A stretch of 32,494 bases of DNA from a virus, in the IMG/VR virus record IMGVR_UViG_3300014933_000167, positions 1-32,494 of that record; one strand, given 5' to 3'. The translations under genes were made by a program, and so were the position numbers. The notes beneath the pieces were generated by a model that had not been told where the DNA came from, ran no database searches, and was given only the letters and a program-made list of their open reading frames with translations. Below, piece after piece: positions 1 through 5,828 of this stretch; the first letter of the stretch is position 1; each line of letters begins with the position of its first letter.

Positions 1-1
1 C

Positions 2-73
2 AACTTAACTTGCCTAATAAAGAGACCAAAAAACTGGCGATTCTACGTTGCAGGAATTAAAAGAGCATTGTAG
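2..73 (+). CDS. C-terminal end of a gene cut by the window edge
   Basis: The second frame is open from the window edge to a TAG at 71-73 and reads as a basic, aromatic-containing tail (RPKNWRFYVAGIKRAL). It would be the 3' end of a + strand gene that starts outside the window. The first frame is also open, to a TAA at 58-60, so the choice of frame is uncertain. No function can be given. Confidence 0.3.
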   Translation, partial: NLTCLIKRPKNWRFYVAGIKRAL

Positions 74-96
74 CCGCCGCCGCCGACCAATAAAAA

Positions 97-342
97 ATGA
101 AACAAGAACTAACAGACACCCGAAATTTAATTTCATCCCTTGAACCTTTATTTTATACACTGATCAAAATAGCAGACAGACATGGGGACGATCAAATTCA
201 TATTTCAATCAGTAGGGCAAAAGAAATATCAAGAGACCTCATCTCATTAAAAAGAAAGATGAAGAATCTTCTTGCCAATGAAAATCAAACCGCAAAACCT
301 GCCCACTTCAAGCACCTTGATTTGATGTTTGAGAAACCATAG
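97..342 (+). CDS. Hypothetical helical protein, 81 aa
   Basis: This is a short mostly helical, Lys-rich protein with no motif I recognise. The start follows an A-rich leader (AATAAAAA) just after a GCC-repeat tract at 73-85, and there is no Shine-Dalgarno sequence. It heads the run of small early-type genes on the + strand. Start and frame are well supported because no competing long frame exists and the next genes follow in the same direction. Confidence 0.6.
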   Translation: MKQELTDTRNLISSLEPLFYTLIKIADRHGDDQIHISISRAKEISRDLISLKRKMKNLLANENQTAKPAHFKHLDLMFEKP

Positions 343-368
343 AAACAACCGCCGCAAATTATAAAAAC

Positions 369-557
369 ATGAACGACGAAGACCAGTATTCAACTTGCCT
401 AGCTATCTCATCAAGAAAGCACGATATGGCTTGCATCGAAAAAGAAATTGATGCACTAAAGGAACAAATCGAAAAAATGCACGACGATCTGGAGAAGAAA
501 AAATTGGAACTCGAATACCTTGAAGAATCAATTGAACGATTAGAGCGTGACCTATGA
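369..557 (+). CDS. Small coiled-coil protein, 62 aa
   Basis: From residue 17 to the end the protein is almost continuously charged, with a Leu/Ile/Met heptad-like pattern (EIDALKEQIEKMHDDLEKKK). This strongly suggests a coiled coil and probable oligomerisation. The leader is A/T-rich without an SD and is preceded by a CCGCCGC tract. The stop TGA overlaps the next ATG as ATGA, indicating translational coupling. The specific role is unknown. Confidence 0.6.
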   Translation: MNDEDQYSTCLAISSRKHDMACIEKEIDALKEQIEKMHDDLEKKKLELEYLEESIERLERDL

Positions 558-715
558 AAAAAGAATACTCTGCTAAAGACTACAATGGATGCCGACCCTG
601 CCTTAATTGGTGCGCTTTCCTTCTATTCATGCACGATAAGGGACACCTTAAATCGGCACGAAAATTTCAATCATCATATTTCCCTTCAAAAAAGACTTGC
701 AAGAACCTTCAATAA
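554..715 (+). CDS. Small Cys-rich protein, 53 aa
   Basis: The ATG at 554 overlaps the stop of the preceding gene (ATGA), and the frame runs to a TAA at 713-715. The product begins MKKEYSAKDYNGCRPCLNWC and has Cys at positions 13, 16 and 20 plus one near the C-terminus. That is a CxxCxxxC arrangement that could bind a metal. No family is recognised. Confidence rests on the overlap with the upstream gene and on the Cys pattern. Confidence 0.5.
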   Translation: MKKEYSAKDYNGCRPCLNWCAFLLFMHDKGHLKSARKFQSSYFPSKKTCKNLQ

Positions 716-744
716 TAGAAAAGATCAGAACCTCAAATAAATTT

Positions 745-930
745 ATGACAACCACAGCCACCGCCGACATTAAAGAAAAAACTAAAACCTATCTAGGATT
801 GTATTTTCCTATTGAACTAAAAAACAAAGTTGCCGCCGCCGCAAAAGATCAAGATTGTTCAATGAGCAAATGGCTTTCCCGACTTGTAAAGGCTCACTTT
901 GATGCTCTAAATCAGGAACCACTGCAATGA
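745..930 (+). CDS. Ribbon-helix-helix-type DNA-binding protein, 61 aa
   Basis: Residues about 18-53 fit the ribbon-helix-helix fold: a short strand (YLGLYFPIELKNKVAAAA), a helix, then the segment MSKWLSRLVKAHFD as the second helix. RHH proteins of this size usually act as dimeric repressors or plasmid/phage regulators. I chose the ATG at 745; an in-frame TTG at 697 would add 16 residues but would overlap the previous gene. The stop overlaps the next ATG (ATGA). The Ala run is encoded by a GCC-GCC-GCC tract. Its target site is unknown. Confidence 0.6.
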   Translation: MTTTATADIKEKTKTYLGLYFPIELKNKVAAAAKDQDCSMSKWLSRLVKAHFDALNQEPLQ

Positions 931-1013
931 GTTCTAGGTTTTGCGCCGCACTTATTTTGATTATTGTGTTGATTGTGTTTGCAGCCTTGACCTGTCCCAC
1001 ATTAAGCTACTAA
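927..1013 (+). CDS. Single-pass membrane peptide, 28 aa
   Basis: The ATG at 927 overlaps the stop of the preceding gene, and the frame ends TAA at 1011-1013. The peptide is a short N-terminus followed by one hydrophobic segment (LILIIVLIVFAALTC). Very small one-TM peptides of this kind are common among phage early genes, but the function cannot be told. Overlap with the neighbour and a consistent TM segment are the only support. Confidence 0.35.
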   Translation: MSSRFCAALILIIVLIVFAALTCPTLSY

Positions 1014-1016
1014 TAG

Positions 1017-1079
1017 ATGAAACCTAAAGGTCTTTACGCAAACATTCATGCAAAGCGGGAACGCAATGCAAAGAGATGA
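1017..1079 (+). CDS. N-terminal part of a split conserved small phage protein
   Basis: The 20-residue product contains GLYANIHAKRERNAKR and ends at TGA 1077-1079. From memory, many phages carry a ~50-residue basic protein with a KGLYANIHAKRKR-type N-terminus followed by a MRKPGSKGAPT-type C-terminus. Here both halves occur in the same frame, separated by this TGA and three codons. TGA is a normal stop elsewhere in the window, so global recoding is unlikely. The pair is either a split gene, a pseudogene or a readthrough product. See the next entry. Confidence 0.45.
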   Translation: MKPKGLYANIHAKRERNAKR

Positions 1080-1088
1080 GGGGAGAGT

Positions 1089-1163
1089 ATGAGAAAGGCT
1101 GGAAGCAAGGGTGCCCCGACCGAAAAGGCTTTTAGGGATTCAAAGAAAACCGCAAAGAAATAA
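1089..1163 (+). CDS. C-terminal part of a split conserved small phage protein
   Basis: The 24-residue reading frame (MRKAGSKGAPTEKAFRDSKK and four more residues) starts at ATG 1089, in the same frame as the preceding 20-residue piece. A GGGGAGAG stretch ends one base before the ATG. It is SD-like in sequence but unusually close. This half corresponds to the conserved GSKGAPT segment of the small basic phage family. It could be made by reinitiation after the TGA. The whole locus (1017-1163) lies among other very basic microproteins. Exact function of the family is unknown. Confidence 0.45.
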   Translation: MRKAGSKGAPTEKAFRDSKKTAKK

Positions 1164-1167
1164 CACT

Positions 1168-1428
1168 ATGAGTGAAGCATGGACTAGAAAAGAAGGCAAG
1201 AATCCGAAAGGAGGACTGAATGCCAAAGGACGGGCCTCCTATAACAAGGCTCACGGGGCAAACCTAAAGCCACCCGCCCCATCCCCAAAGACCGCCGCTG
1301 ACTCCGCAAGGAAGAAGTCATTCTGTGCTAGGATGAAAGGGCTAAAGAGCAAACTCACAAGCGCAAAGACCGCAAAAGATCCAGACTCTCGCATTAACAA
1401 GTCCCTCCGGTCTTGGAAATGCAAGTAA
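1168..1428 (+). CDS. DUF6321-like conserved phage protein, 86 aa
   Basis: The product shows AWTRKEGKNPKGGLNAKGRASY near the start, KKSFCARM in the middle and a conserved tail of DPDSRINKSLRSWKC. I recognise these as the DUF6321 phage protein family, which is small, very basic and of unknown role. I use the ATG at 1168; a longer frame would start at a non-ATG codon at 1111 inside the previous gene. It sits in a cluster of Lys-rich small proteins, which suggests nucleic-acid association, but this is inference only. Confidence 0.8.
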   Translation: MSEAWTRKEGKNPKGGLNAKGRASYNKAHGANLKPPAPSPKTAADSARKKSFCARMKGLKSKLTSAKTAKDPDSRINKSLRSWKCK

Positions 1429-1453
1429 AAACAAACCCACAAAAAACAAACAT

Positions 1454-1588
1454 ATGACACTAGCAGAACTTAACAATCTCGCTCAAGAGATTGCCAACAA
1501 ACTCGGACATATCAGTCAGGATCTTCTCAAGAAGATCCATGAGCTTGCTCACTCCGAGGAGAGCAAGACACCTACCGCCGCCGAGTAA
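1454..1588 (+). CDS. Hypothetical helical protein, 44 aa
   Basis: The ATG follows an A-rich, SD-less leader (AAAAAACAAACAT). The 44-residue product is an amphipathic helix (LAELNNLAQEIANKLGHI and following) ending in an acidic TPTAAE tail, the last residues being encoded by an ACC-GCC-GCC-GAG tract. Its stop overlaps the next ATG (TAATG). Function is not recognised. Confidence 0.5.
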   Translation: MTLAELNNLAQEIANKLGHISQDLLKKIHELAHSEESKTPTAAE

Positions 1589-1764
1589 TGTTGAAATCAA
1601 TCGTTGACGCAATCAAGGGGAAGATGCAGACGAAGGCACTTCCTAATGAGACTTTGATCAATACTCGAAAGCTGTCACCAGTTAAGAGGGCTAAGATCAA
1701 ATCCGAGGCTACAACCCCTGTAACCAAGGGTCGTAAACCAAAATCCAAAACCAAAACCAAGTAA
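1588..1764 (+). CDS. Lys-rich basic protein, 58 aa
   Basis: It is translationally coupled to the previous gene by a TAATG overlap. The C-terminal third is nearly all Lys/Thr/Pro/Ser (GRKPKSKTKTK), similar to the disordered basic tails of histone-like or nucleic-acid-condensing proteins. There is no recognisable fold or family. It belongs to the basic microprotein cluster at 1017-1891. Confidence 0.5.
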   Translation: MLKSIVDAIKGKMQTKALPNETLINTRKLSPVKRAKIKSEATTPVTKGRKPKSKTKTK

Positions 1765-1768
1765 TACT

Positions 1769-1891
1769 ATGGCAACTAAGAAAATGATGCCCAAGGGCAA
1801 GATGACAAAGGCAAAGCCAGCAACTAAGGCCACCAAGGTTCCCGCCGCATCTTCCATGATGAACAAAGGAACAAAGAAGAAAGGATACTAA
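1769..1891 (+). CDS. Lys/Met-rich basic protein, 40 aa
   Basis: The frame starts four bases after the previous stop and ends TAA at 1889-1891. The product (MATKKMMPKGKMTKAKPATK and following) is about one third Lys with several Met, and is presumably unstructured. It resembles in style the Met/Lys-rich protein encoded at 19488-19658 on the other strand, but not closely enough to call paralogy. A GC-rich hairpin follows directly. Confidence 0.45.
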   Translation: MATKKMMPKGKMTKAKPATKATKVPAASSMMNKGTKKKGY

Positions 1892-1894
1892 TCC

Positions 1895-1935
1895 AAAAAA
1901 ATGCTGGCGGGAGCCATGAACAAACTCCCGCCAGC
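1895..1935 (-). terminator. Rho-independent-terminator-like hairpin reading on the - strand
   Basis: An 11-bp perfect inverted repeat (GCTGGCGGGAG at 1903-1913 and CTCCCGCCAGC at 1925-1935) encloses an 11-nt loop. On the + strand it is preceded by seven A residues (1895-1901) and followed by no T-run. The canonical stem plus T-tract order therefore holds only on the - strand. It could block antisense transcription into the microprotein cluster, or act as a plain + strand mRNA stem-loop ahead of the ERF gene. Confidence 0.55.
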
Positions 1936-1973
1936 TTCAGCAGTAACAGCAACCACGCATTAACCGCAATTAC

Positions 1974-2651
1974 ATGAATACAACAACCACAGAAACCAGT
2001 CAACTAAATGCTTCATTTGTTAAAGCTTTAGGAGAGCTTAAAAATGTCGCCAAGAATGCAGTCAACCCGCACTTTAGGAACCGATACGCATCTCTGGATG
2101 CCATTCTGGACGATGTTCGTCCTGTCCTAGCGTCTCATAACCTAGCAATTAGCCAAGAACCTCTCTTTGAGGATGGAAAGGCTGGAGTAGTAACCCGAAT
2201 TATCCATGCATCAGGTGGAGTTCGGGAGTCAACCCTTCTCTTGCCACTAAAAGATCAGACTGCACAGGGAGTAGGGTCAGCTTTGACCTATGCAAAGCGT
2301 TATGCCATCAGTTCAATCCTTGGAATCACCGCCGACGATGATGATGATGGAGAGATCGCCAGCAAGCCGATAGCTCAAAAGCCCACCATCAAGGCTGAAC
2401 CACCAAAAGCGAAGCAGGAGACGACTCCAGAGGTTCCAAAAGAGCTTCCTAGCGACCCCCTTACAATGCTGTCCAGCATGATGTGGAGTGATTCAATTAA
2501 AGATGCCCATGTAATTGAATTTCTGATTGCAAACAAGGCGATCACGAATCGTGATGTCACTCTTTCAAAGATTAATGAGACTAACCCCAAACTGATTGAG
2601 CGTCTTGTTTCAGCATGGGACAAGGTTAAGGCATTCAAACCAGCACTATAA
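1974..2651 (+). CDS. erf: ERF-family single-strand annealing recombinase
   Basis: Residues about 10-125 match the ERF superfamily of phage single-strand DNA annealing proteins. Visible landmarks are NPHFRNRYASLDAILDDVRP near the N-terminus, then a QGVGSALTYAKRYA segment followed by the acidic run ADDDDDGE. ERF proteins promote annealing of complementary strands during phage recombination and genome circularisation. The middle (about 130-165) is Lys/Pro/Glu-rich linker and the C-terminus is helical. The 225-residue length is normal for the family. Its stop overlaps a duplicated start of the next nuclease gene, and a nuclease and an SSB-like gene follow, as expected for a recombination module. 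Confidence 0.88.
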   Translation: MNTTTTETSQLNASFVKALGELKNVAKNAVNPHFRNRYASLDAILDDVRPVLASHNLAISQEPLFEDGKAGVVTRIIHASGGVRESTLLLPLKDQTAQGVGSALTYAKRYAISSILGITADDDDDGEIASKPIAQKPTIKAEPPKAKQETTPEVPKELPSDPLTMLSSMMWSDSIKDAHVIEFLIANKAITNRDVTLSKINETNPKLIERLVSAWDKVKAFKPAL

Positions 2652-2653
2652 TG

Positions 2654-2677
2654 GACGAACGCAATGGAAAACCATCA
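2654..2677 (+). repeat. Left copy of a 24-bp direct repeat (duplicated nuclease start)
   Basis: The sequence GACGAACGCAATGGAAAACC plus ATCA recurs at 3052-3075 with a single mismatch. With the ATG at 2651 it encodes MDERNGKPS followed by two residues and a stop, an abortive version of the N-terminus of the nuclease gene at 3046. The ATG overlaps the ERF stop. Confidence 0.75.
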
Positions 2678-2682
2678 ACTGA

Positions 2683-2976
2683 ATGATTAAAAATATAACT
2701 CATCAAGAATTGATTTCAATTTTGATGCAAATCCATGACGAACTTCCTTCAAGGTTTTTACAGCATTGGATGAGAGTAACCATAAATAAACTTAATTCTT
2801 ACGAAGAAGCCTCAAATAACGCAAAAAAAGAATTGGGTTTTTACAAATCTTCTTTTGAAGCAATTCAAAAAAACAAAAAAACATCAGCAAAATGGAGCAG
2901 AGAAACGCACGGAATTTTTTTCATAAAGAAATTTCTTTCATTCTGTAAAAAGAATCTGAAAACTATATTGAATTAG
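2683..2976 (+). CDS. Hypothetical protein in the insert between ERF and nuclease, 97 aa
   Basis: This helical protein is rich in Lys and Asn, with an A/T-rich base composition. It lies wholly inside the 398-bp interval between two copies of the nuclease start. Its C-terminus (about residue 70 on) looks less natural than the N-terminal part. Another frame just downstream reads as a coiled-coil tail (ENYIELEKKADYYKQLSEKL) after a stop at 2946-2948, so a frameshift may have split an originally longer gene. No family is recognised. Confidence 0.45.
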   Translation: MIKNITHQELISILMQIHDELPSRFLQHWMRVTINKLNSYEEASNNAKKELGFYKSSFEAIQKNKKTSAKWSRETHGIFFIKKFLSFCKKNLKTILN

Positions 2977-3045
2977 AAAAAAAAGCAGATTACTACAAGC
3001 AACTTTCTGAAAAACTTTCTAACGAACTAAAAATTACGCAAAAAA

Positions 3046-4107
3046 ATGACTGACGAACGCAACGGAAAACCATCAGCAAGCGGATTCTCCCGCCTTGCCC
3101 TTTGTCCGGGATCTTGGAATCTTGAGCAAACACTTCCTGATCAGGTAGAGAACAAGTACATGGCACTAGGAACAGCAATTCATGCCGTCCTAGCTGGAGA
3201 AGCTGAATATGATACTCTATCAGAGGATGGAAAGGAGATCGCCACACGATGCCTATCCCAATTCTCCGAGATGATCGGTCAACTTGATCTAGGAGAAAGA
3301 ACCAAGGAGGTAATCGAAGAGAGATTCTGGTATGATGATCTCTTCTCTGGAGCCATTGATCGTATCGACTTCTTTGGAGATGATACAGCAGTTGTTACAG
3401 ACTACAAAACAGGTCGTGTAGCACAATCCCATGCCACAGAAAACTATCAGTTAAGGGCATATGCAGTTTTAGTTAAAAGGGCTTATCCTGATCTCAAGAC
3501 TATTTATGTTGCTATCATTCAGCCTATGGCAAGTGGCAAGACCATTGCGGAATATAACGAGACTGACCTTGCCGCCGCCGAAGACGAAATCGTTGGCATT
3601 GTTCGTGCTTCACAAAGGGATGATGCTCCAAGAATTCCTTCTCCAGACGCTTGTAAATGGTGCCGTGCTAAAAGCATATGTCCAGAAATTCGTGGAACTC
3701 ATAAGGAGCTAGAGGTAGTTTCCTCCGCTATTGTTCCTAGACTTTCCAATGATGAGATTTTGGCAATCGACGAAAAGGCAGAAGTTGTTCTTGATTTTAT
3801 TGATGAAATCAGGAAGGAAATGAAAGCCAGAATGATCGCAGGACAAGAATTTGCTGGACGATCACTAACCGAAGGACGTAAAACAAGAAGTATCCATGAT
3901 ACAACCTCCGTTATTAGTGCGCTTTCTGGTATTGTTGAACAATCTGACATTCTTGCTTGCACAAAAATATCTGTTACTTCACTTGAAAAAGCATACGCAA
4001 AGGCAAAAAACCTTAAAGGAAGTGATGCAAAAGAGAAATTTGAAGAATCACTTGGATGGCTTATCGAAACAAAAATTAGTGAGCCTTCCATATCCAGAAC
4101 TAAATGA
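3046..4107 (+). CDS. Cas4/RecB-like PD-(D/E)XK nuclease (DUF2800-type)
   Basis: The 353-residue product has the RecB-family nuclease landmarks in order. GTAIHAV includes His46, then SGAIDRIDFF carries an acidic residue, DYKTG has Asp119 and Lys121, and YQLRAYAV follows. A Cys20 in LALCPGSW and the cluster CKWCRAKSIC (Cys203, 206, 212) resemble the four-Cys iron-sulfur site of Cas4/AddB-type nucleases. Phage members (DUF2800) are thought to resect DNA ends for single-strand annealing recombination, which fits the ERF gene upstream. The start follows an AAAAAA leader and overlaps the stop of a short upstream frame. Confidence 0.85.
   Translation: MTDERNGKPSASGFSRLALCPGSWNLEQTLPDQVENKYMALGTAIHAVLAGEAEYDTLSEDGKEIATRCLSQFSEMIGQLDLGERTKEVIEERFWYDDLFSGAIDRIDFFGDDTAVVTDYKTGRVAQSHATENYQLRAYAVLVKRAYPDLKTIYVAIIQPMASGKTIAEYNETDLAAAEDEIVGIVRASQRDDAPRIPSPDACKWCRAKSICPEIRGTHKELEVVSSAIVPRLSNDEILAIDEKAEVVLDFIDEIRKEMKARMIAGQEFAGRSLTEGRKTRSIHDTTSVISALSGIVEQSDILACTKISVTSLEKAYAKAKNLKGSDAKEKFEESLGWLIETKISEPSISRTK
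3052..3075 (+). repeat. Right copy of a 24-bp direct repeat (functional nuclease start)
   Basis: It matches 2654-2677 at 23 of 24 positions and encodes residues 3-10 of the nuclease (DERNGKPS). The copies flank the ORF at 2683-2976, consistent with an insertion or tandem duplication that displaced the original ERF-nuclease junction. Confidence 0.75.
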
Positions 4108-4300
4108 TGGAGATAATAGGTGTGCATTATTCATCAAATTCAGGGGTCGTGATTGGATCATTATTTCTGAAGGAGAAGGAGACTTTTTAGCAATACCAGC
4201 CAACAACCAACAAGCAAAATTAAAAGAAGCAGAAAATGTAATGAATTACATCATTAAAGAAGGCTTTATTGATGGAAAAGAACCACAAATGTCAGCATAA
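4079..4300 (+). CDS. Hypothetical protein, 73 aa, GTG start inside the nuclease gene
   Basis: The frame ending at 4300 reads as a plausible globular protein (CALFIKFRGRDWIIISEGEG, then a helical C-terminus). It has no ATG downstream of the nuclease stop except deep inside. The best start is a GTG at 4079 (VSLPYPELND), overlapping the nuclease by 29 bases. A competing ATG at 4107 in another frame gives only 27 residues. The role is unknown. A long A-rich tract follows before the SSB-like gene. Confidence 0.5.
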   Translation: MSLPYPELNDGDNRCALFIKFRGRDWIIISEGEGDFLAIPANNQQAKLKEAENVMNYIIKEGFIDGKEPQMSA

Positions 4301-4320
4301 AAAAACAAAAAAACAAAAAA

Positions 4321-4656
4321 ATGATATCTGGAAAAATCGACGTAACGAAAATTGATAAGAATGAACTATACCAAGGCAAAGTTGCCAAGTATTTGGACAT
4401 TGTCCTTTATGCAAATACAGACGAAGCGGGAAATGAGTGTCCTGATAGGTTTGGCAATGATGGAGTAATCAAGCAATGCGTTTCAAAGGAAAGCAAGGCA
4501 GCAGGAAAGAAACAAATCATTCTTGGAAATTACAAGGTTAAGACTCAAGGATCAGGTTCAAGTTTTGTTGATAAGGTTAAGCCAGCACCAGCTTTTCAAA
4601 ATCGACCAAAACCATCACCAGAACCTATTGATAATAACGACGATATTCCTTTTTAA
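4321..4656 (+). CDS. ssb: Single-stranded DNA-binding-like protein
   Basis: The 111-residue protein ends in NNDDIPF, the acidic tip used by bacterial SSB proteins to recruit partner proteins. A Pro-rich flexible linker precedes it (about residues 80-104). The N-terminal part (LYQGKVAKYLDIVLYANTDE and following) fits an OB-fold-like beta-strand domain but is shorter than classical SSB. It probably coats single-stranded DNA for the ERF protein and the replication genes downstream. The leader is an unusual A-tract (A7-C-A7-C-A7) with no SD. The N-terminal assignment is inferred; the tail is directly seen. Confidence 0.75.
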   Translation: MISGKIDVTKIDKNELYQGKVAKYLDIVLYANTDEAGNECPDRFGNDGVIKQCVSKESKAAGKKQIILGNYKVKTQGSGSSFVDKVKPAPAFQNRPKPSPEPIDNNDDIPF

Positions 4657-4681
4657 CCCCTAATATAACTCAACCACGCAT

Positions 4682-4912
4682 ATGCCAACTAAAAAAACAA
4701 AAGAACCTTGTCAGCAATTGTTGCAAGTAGAAGCACAGCTTGATTTCCTTAAAAAGGAAACAACATGGCTTGTAAACGCAACCCATAATCACCATGTAGA
4801 GATCATGGAGCTTGAGGGTGAGTTTGAACAACTCAAGAAAGTATCATGGGCATTGTTTTCAATGGTATTGATTGAACTTGTCGTATTTGGAATTGTAACT
4901 TTCTGCAAATGA
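4682..4912 (+). CDS. Coiled-coil protein with C-terminal membrane anchor, 76 aa
   Basis: Residues about 8-52 are helical and heptad-like. A single C-terminal hydrophobic segment (ALFSMVLIELVVFGIVTF) ends just before the stop, giving a tail-anchored topology. The leader contains AACCACGCAT, also found upstream of the ERF gene. The stop overlaps the next start (ATGA). Function is unknown. Confidence 0.55.
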   Translation: MPTKKTKEPCQQLLQVEAQLDFLKKETTWLVNATHNHHVEIMELEGEFEQLKKVSWALFSMVLIELVVFGIVTFCK

Positions 4913-5133
4913 AACGTAAAAACTGCACCTGTGCTGAAGTGGCTTTTCAGGCCATGGTTCCAGATGAACATAATTGCGAATATATCCGTAAACGCAATGA
5001 ACTAATTCCATTGGCAGAAGCAAAGGCATTGTCTTTGTCTACCTCCCCAAATGGTGAAGTAAATCCTAATCAGTTTACTTATTACTTCAGCAATTTTATG
5101 GATCAAATGGCAATTGAAGCAAAAATCGTATGA
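4909..5133 (+). CDS. Hypothetical protein, 74 aa
   Basis: The gene is coupled to both neighbours by ATGA overlaps. The N-terminus has two Cys residues in NCTCAEVAF and another Cys at about 23 with an adjacent His and Asn, so metal binding is possible but unproven. There is no family I recognise. Confidence 0.55.
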   Translation: MKRKNCTCAEVAFQAMVPDEHNCEYIRKRNELIPLAEAKALSLSTSPNGEVNPNQFTYYFSNFMDQMAIEAKIV

Positions 5134-5330
5134 GCAATTATTCAAAAGAAGCTGAATCTTATTGGCAAGGGGAAGCTATTCGTTTTCTTGGTGATGGGAA
5201 TAGCATTCCCTCACTTGAAGACAGGGTAAAGGGAGCATTTGATGCAGGAGTACGATCAATTCAGCGATCCTATTCCAACCTAGATGTAGTAGGTAATTCT
5301 AAATGCGGAATCAATTTTCCTACGAAATGA
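5130..5330 (+). CDS. Hypothetical protein, 66 aa
   Basis: This small soluble protein (KEAESYWQGEAIRFLGDGNS and following) sits between ATGA overlaps with both flanking genes. Its C-terminal part could be helical. It has no recognised motif and is placed in the replication/recombination operon by position only. Confidence 0.5.
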   Translation: MSNYSKEAESYWQGEAIRFLGDGNSIPSLEDRVKGAFDAGVRSIQRSYSNLDVVGNSKCGINFPTK

Positions 5331-5662
5331 GTGATCAATTCGACTTTGACTTCTCACCTATTGAAGAGGAAATCTTTGATGATATTCAATCAAGGTTTCT
5401 CCGCTTCCATAACAATAACCCTCATGTCTATAGCAACCTTGTTGTTCTAGCTAGGCAGTTTAGGAATAAGCGGCCCGATGCAGTTATTGGAATTCAAATG
5501 CTTTTTGAAGTATTACGATGGCAGTATTTCATCAATGTAGATAGTGATGAGCAGTTTAAGTTTCCAAATGCTTTTGCGGCAGGATACTCTAGGTTGATTA
5601 TGAAACAGGAATCTGATCTTGATGGCATATTCAAACTATGCAAATCAACATTTGATGAATAA
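5327..5662 (+). CDS. Conserved phage protein of unknown function (NPHVY family)
   Basis: The sequence FHNNNPHVYSNLVVLARQF, then IGIQMLFEVLRWQ, then RLIMKQESDLDGIF matches a widespread phage protein that I recognise by its NPHVY...LWEVLRW...RLIM..pdL pattern. I know no function for it. The start at 5327 forms an ATGA overlap with the upstream gene; an in-frame ATG at 5303 would overlap it further. Length (111 residues) is normal for the family as I recall it. Confidence 0.7.
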   Translation: MSDQFDFDFSPIEEEIFDDIQSRFLRFHNNNPHVYSNLVVLARQFRNKRPDAVIGIQMLFEVLRWQYFINVDSDEQFKFPNAFAAGYSRLIMKQESDLDGIFKLCKSTFDE

Positions 5663-5666
5663 AAAA

Positions 5667-5828
5667 ATGGAACAACATGAAGTAAAATCTTATGTCAGCG
5701 TAAATGGAGAATTGGTATCCATGAATCTAGTAGAGTTTGTAAATATTGAAGAAGACTTTCATGGTATTGATCTTGTGACATTTGTTTACAAGGGGGAAAA
5801 ACTTCAATCATACATTATTTTAAAATGA
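5667..5828 (+). CDS. Hypothetical small beta-rich protein, 53 aa
   Basis: The ATG at 5667 follows an AAAAAA leader directly after the preceding gene; a longer frame from 5619 would overlap that gene. The product (YVSVNGELVSMNLVEFVNIE and following) looks like an all-beta mini-domain. The stop overlaps the next ATG. The pattern resembles small conserved phage proteins, but no function is known to me. Confidence 0.5.
   Translation: MEQHEVKSYVSVNGELVSMNLVEFVNIEEDFHGIDLVTFVYKGEKLQSYIILK

Noticed and set aside
697-744. TTG-initiated longer form of the RHH protein
   Set aside because: It would overlap the Cys-rich small gene ending at 715, and the ATG at 745 gives a normal RHH length.
809-1000. 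63-codon - strand ORF
   Set aside because: It is antisense to the RHH gene and the following TM peptide, with no support from neighbours.
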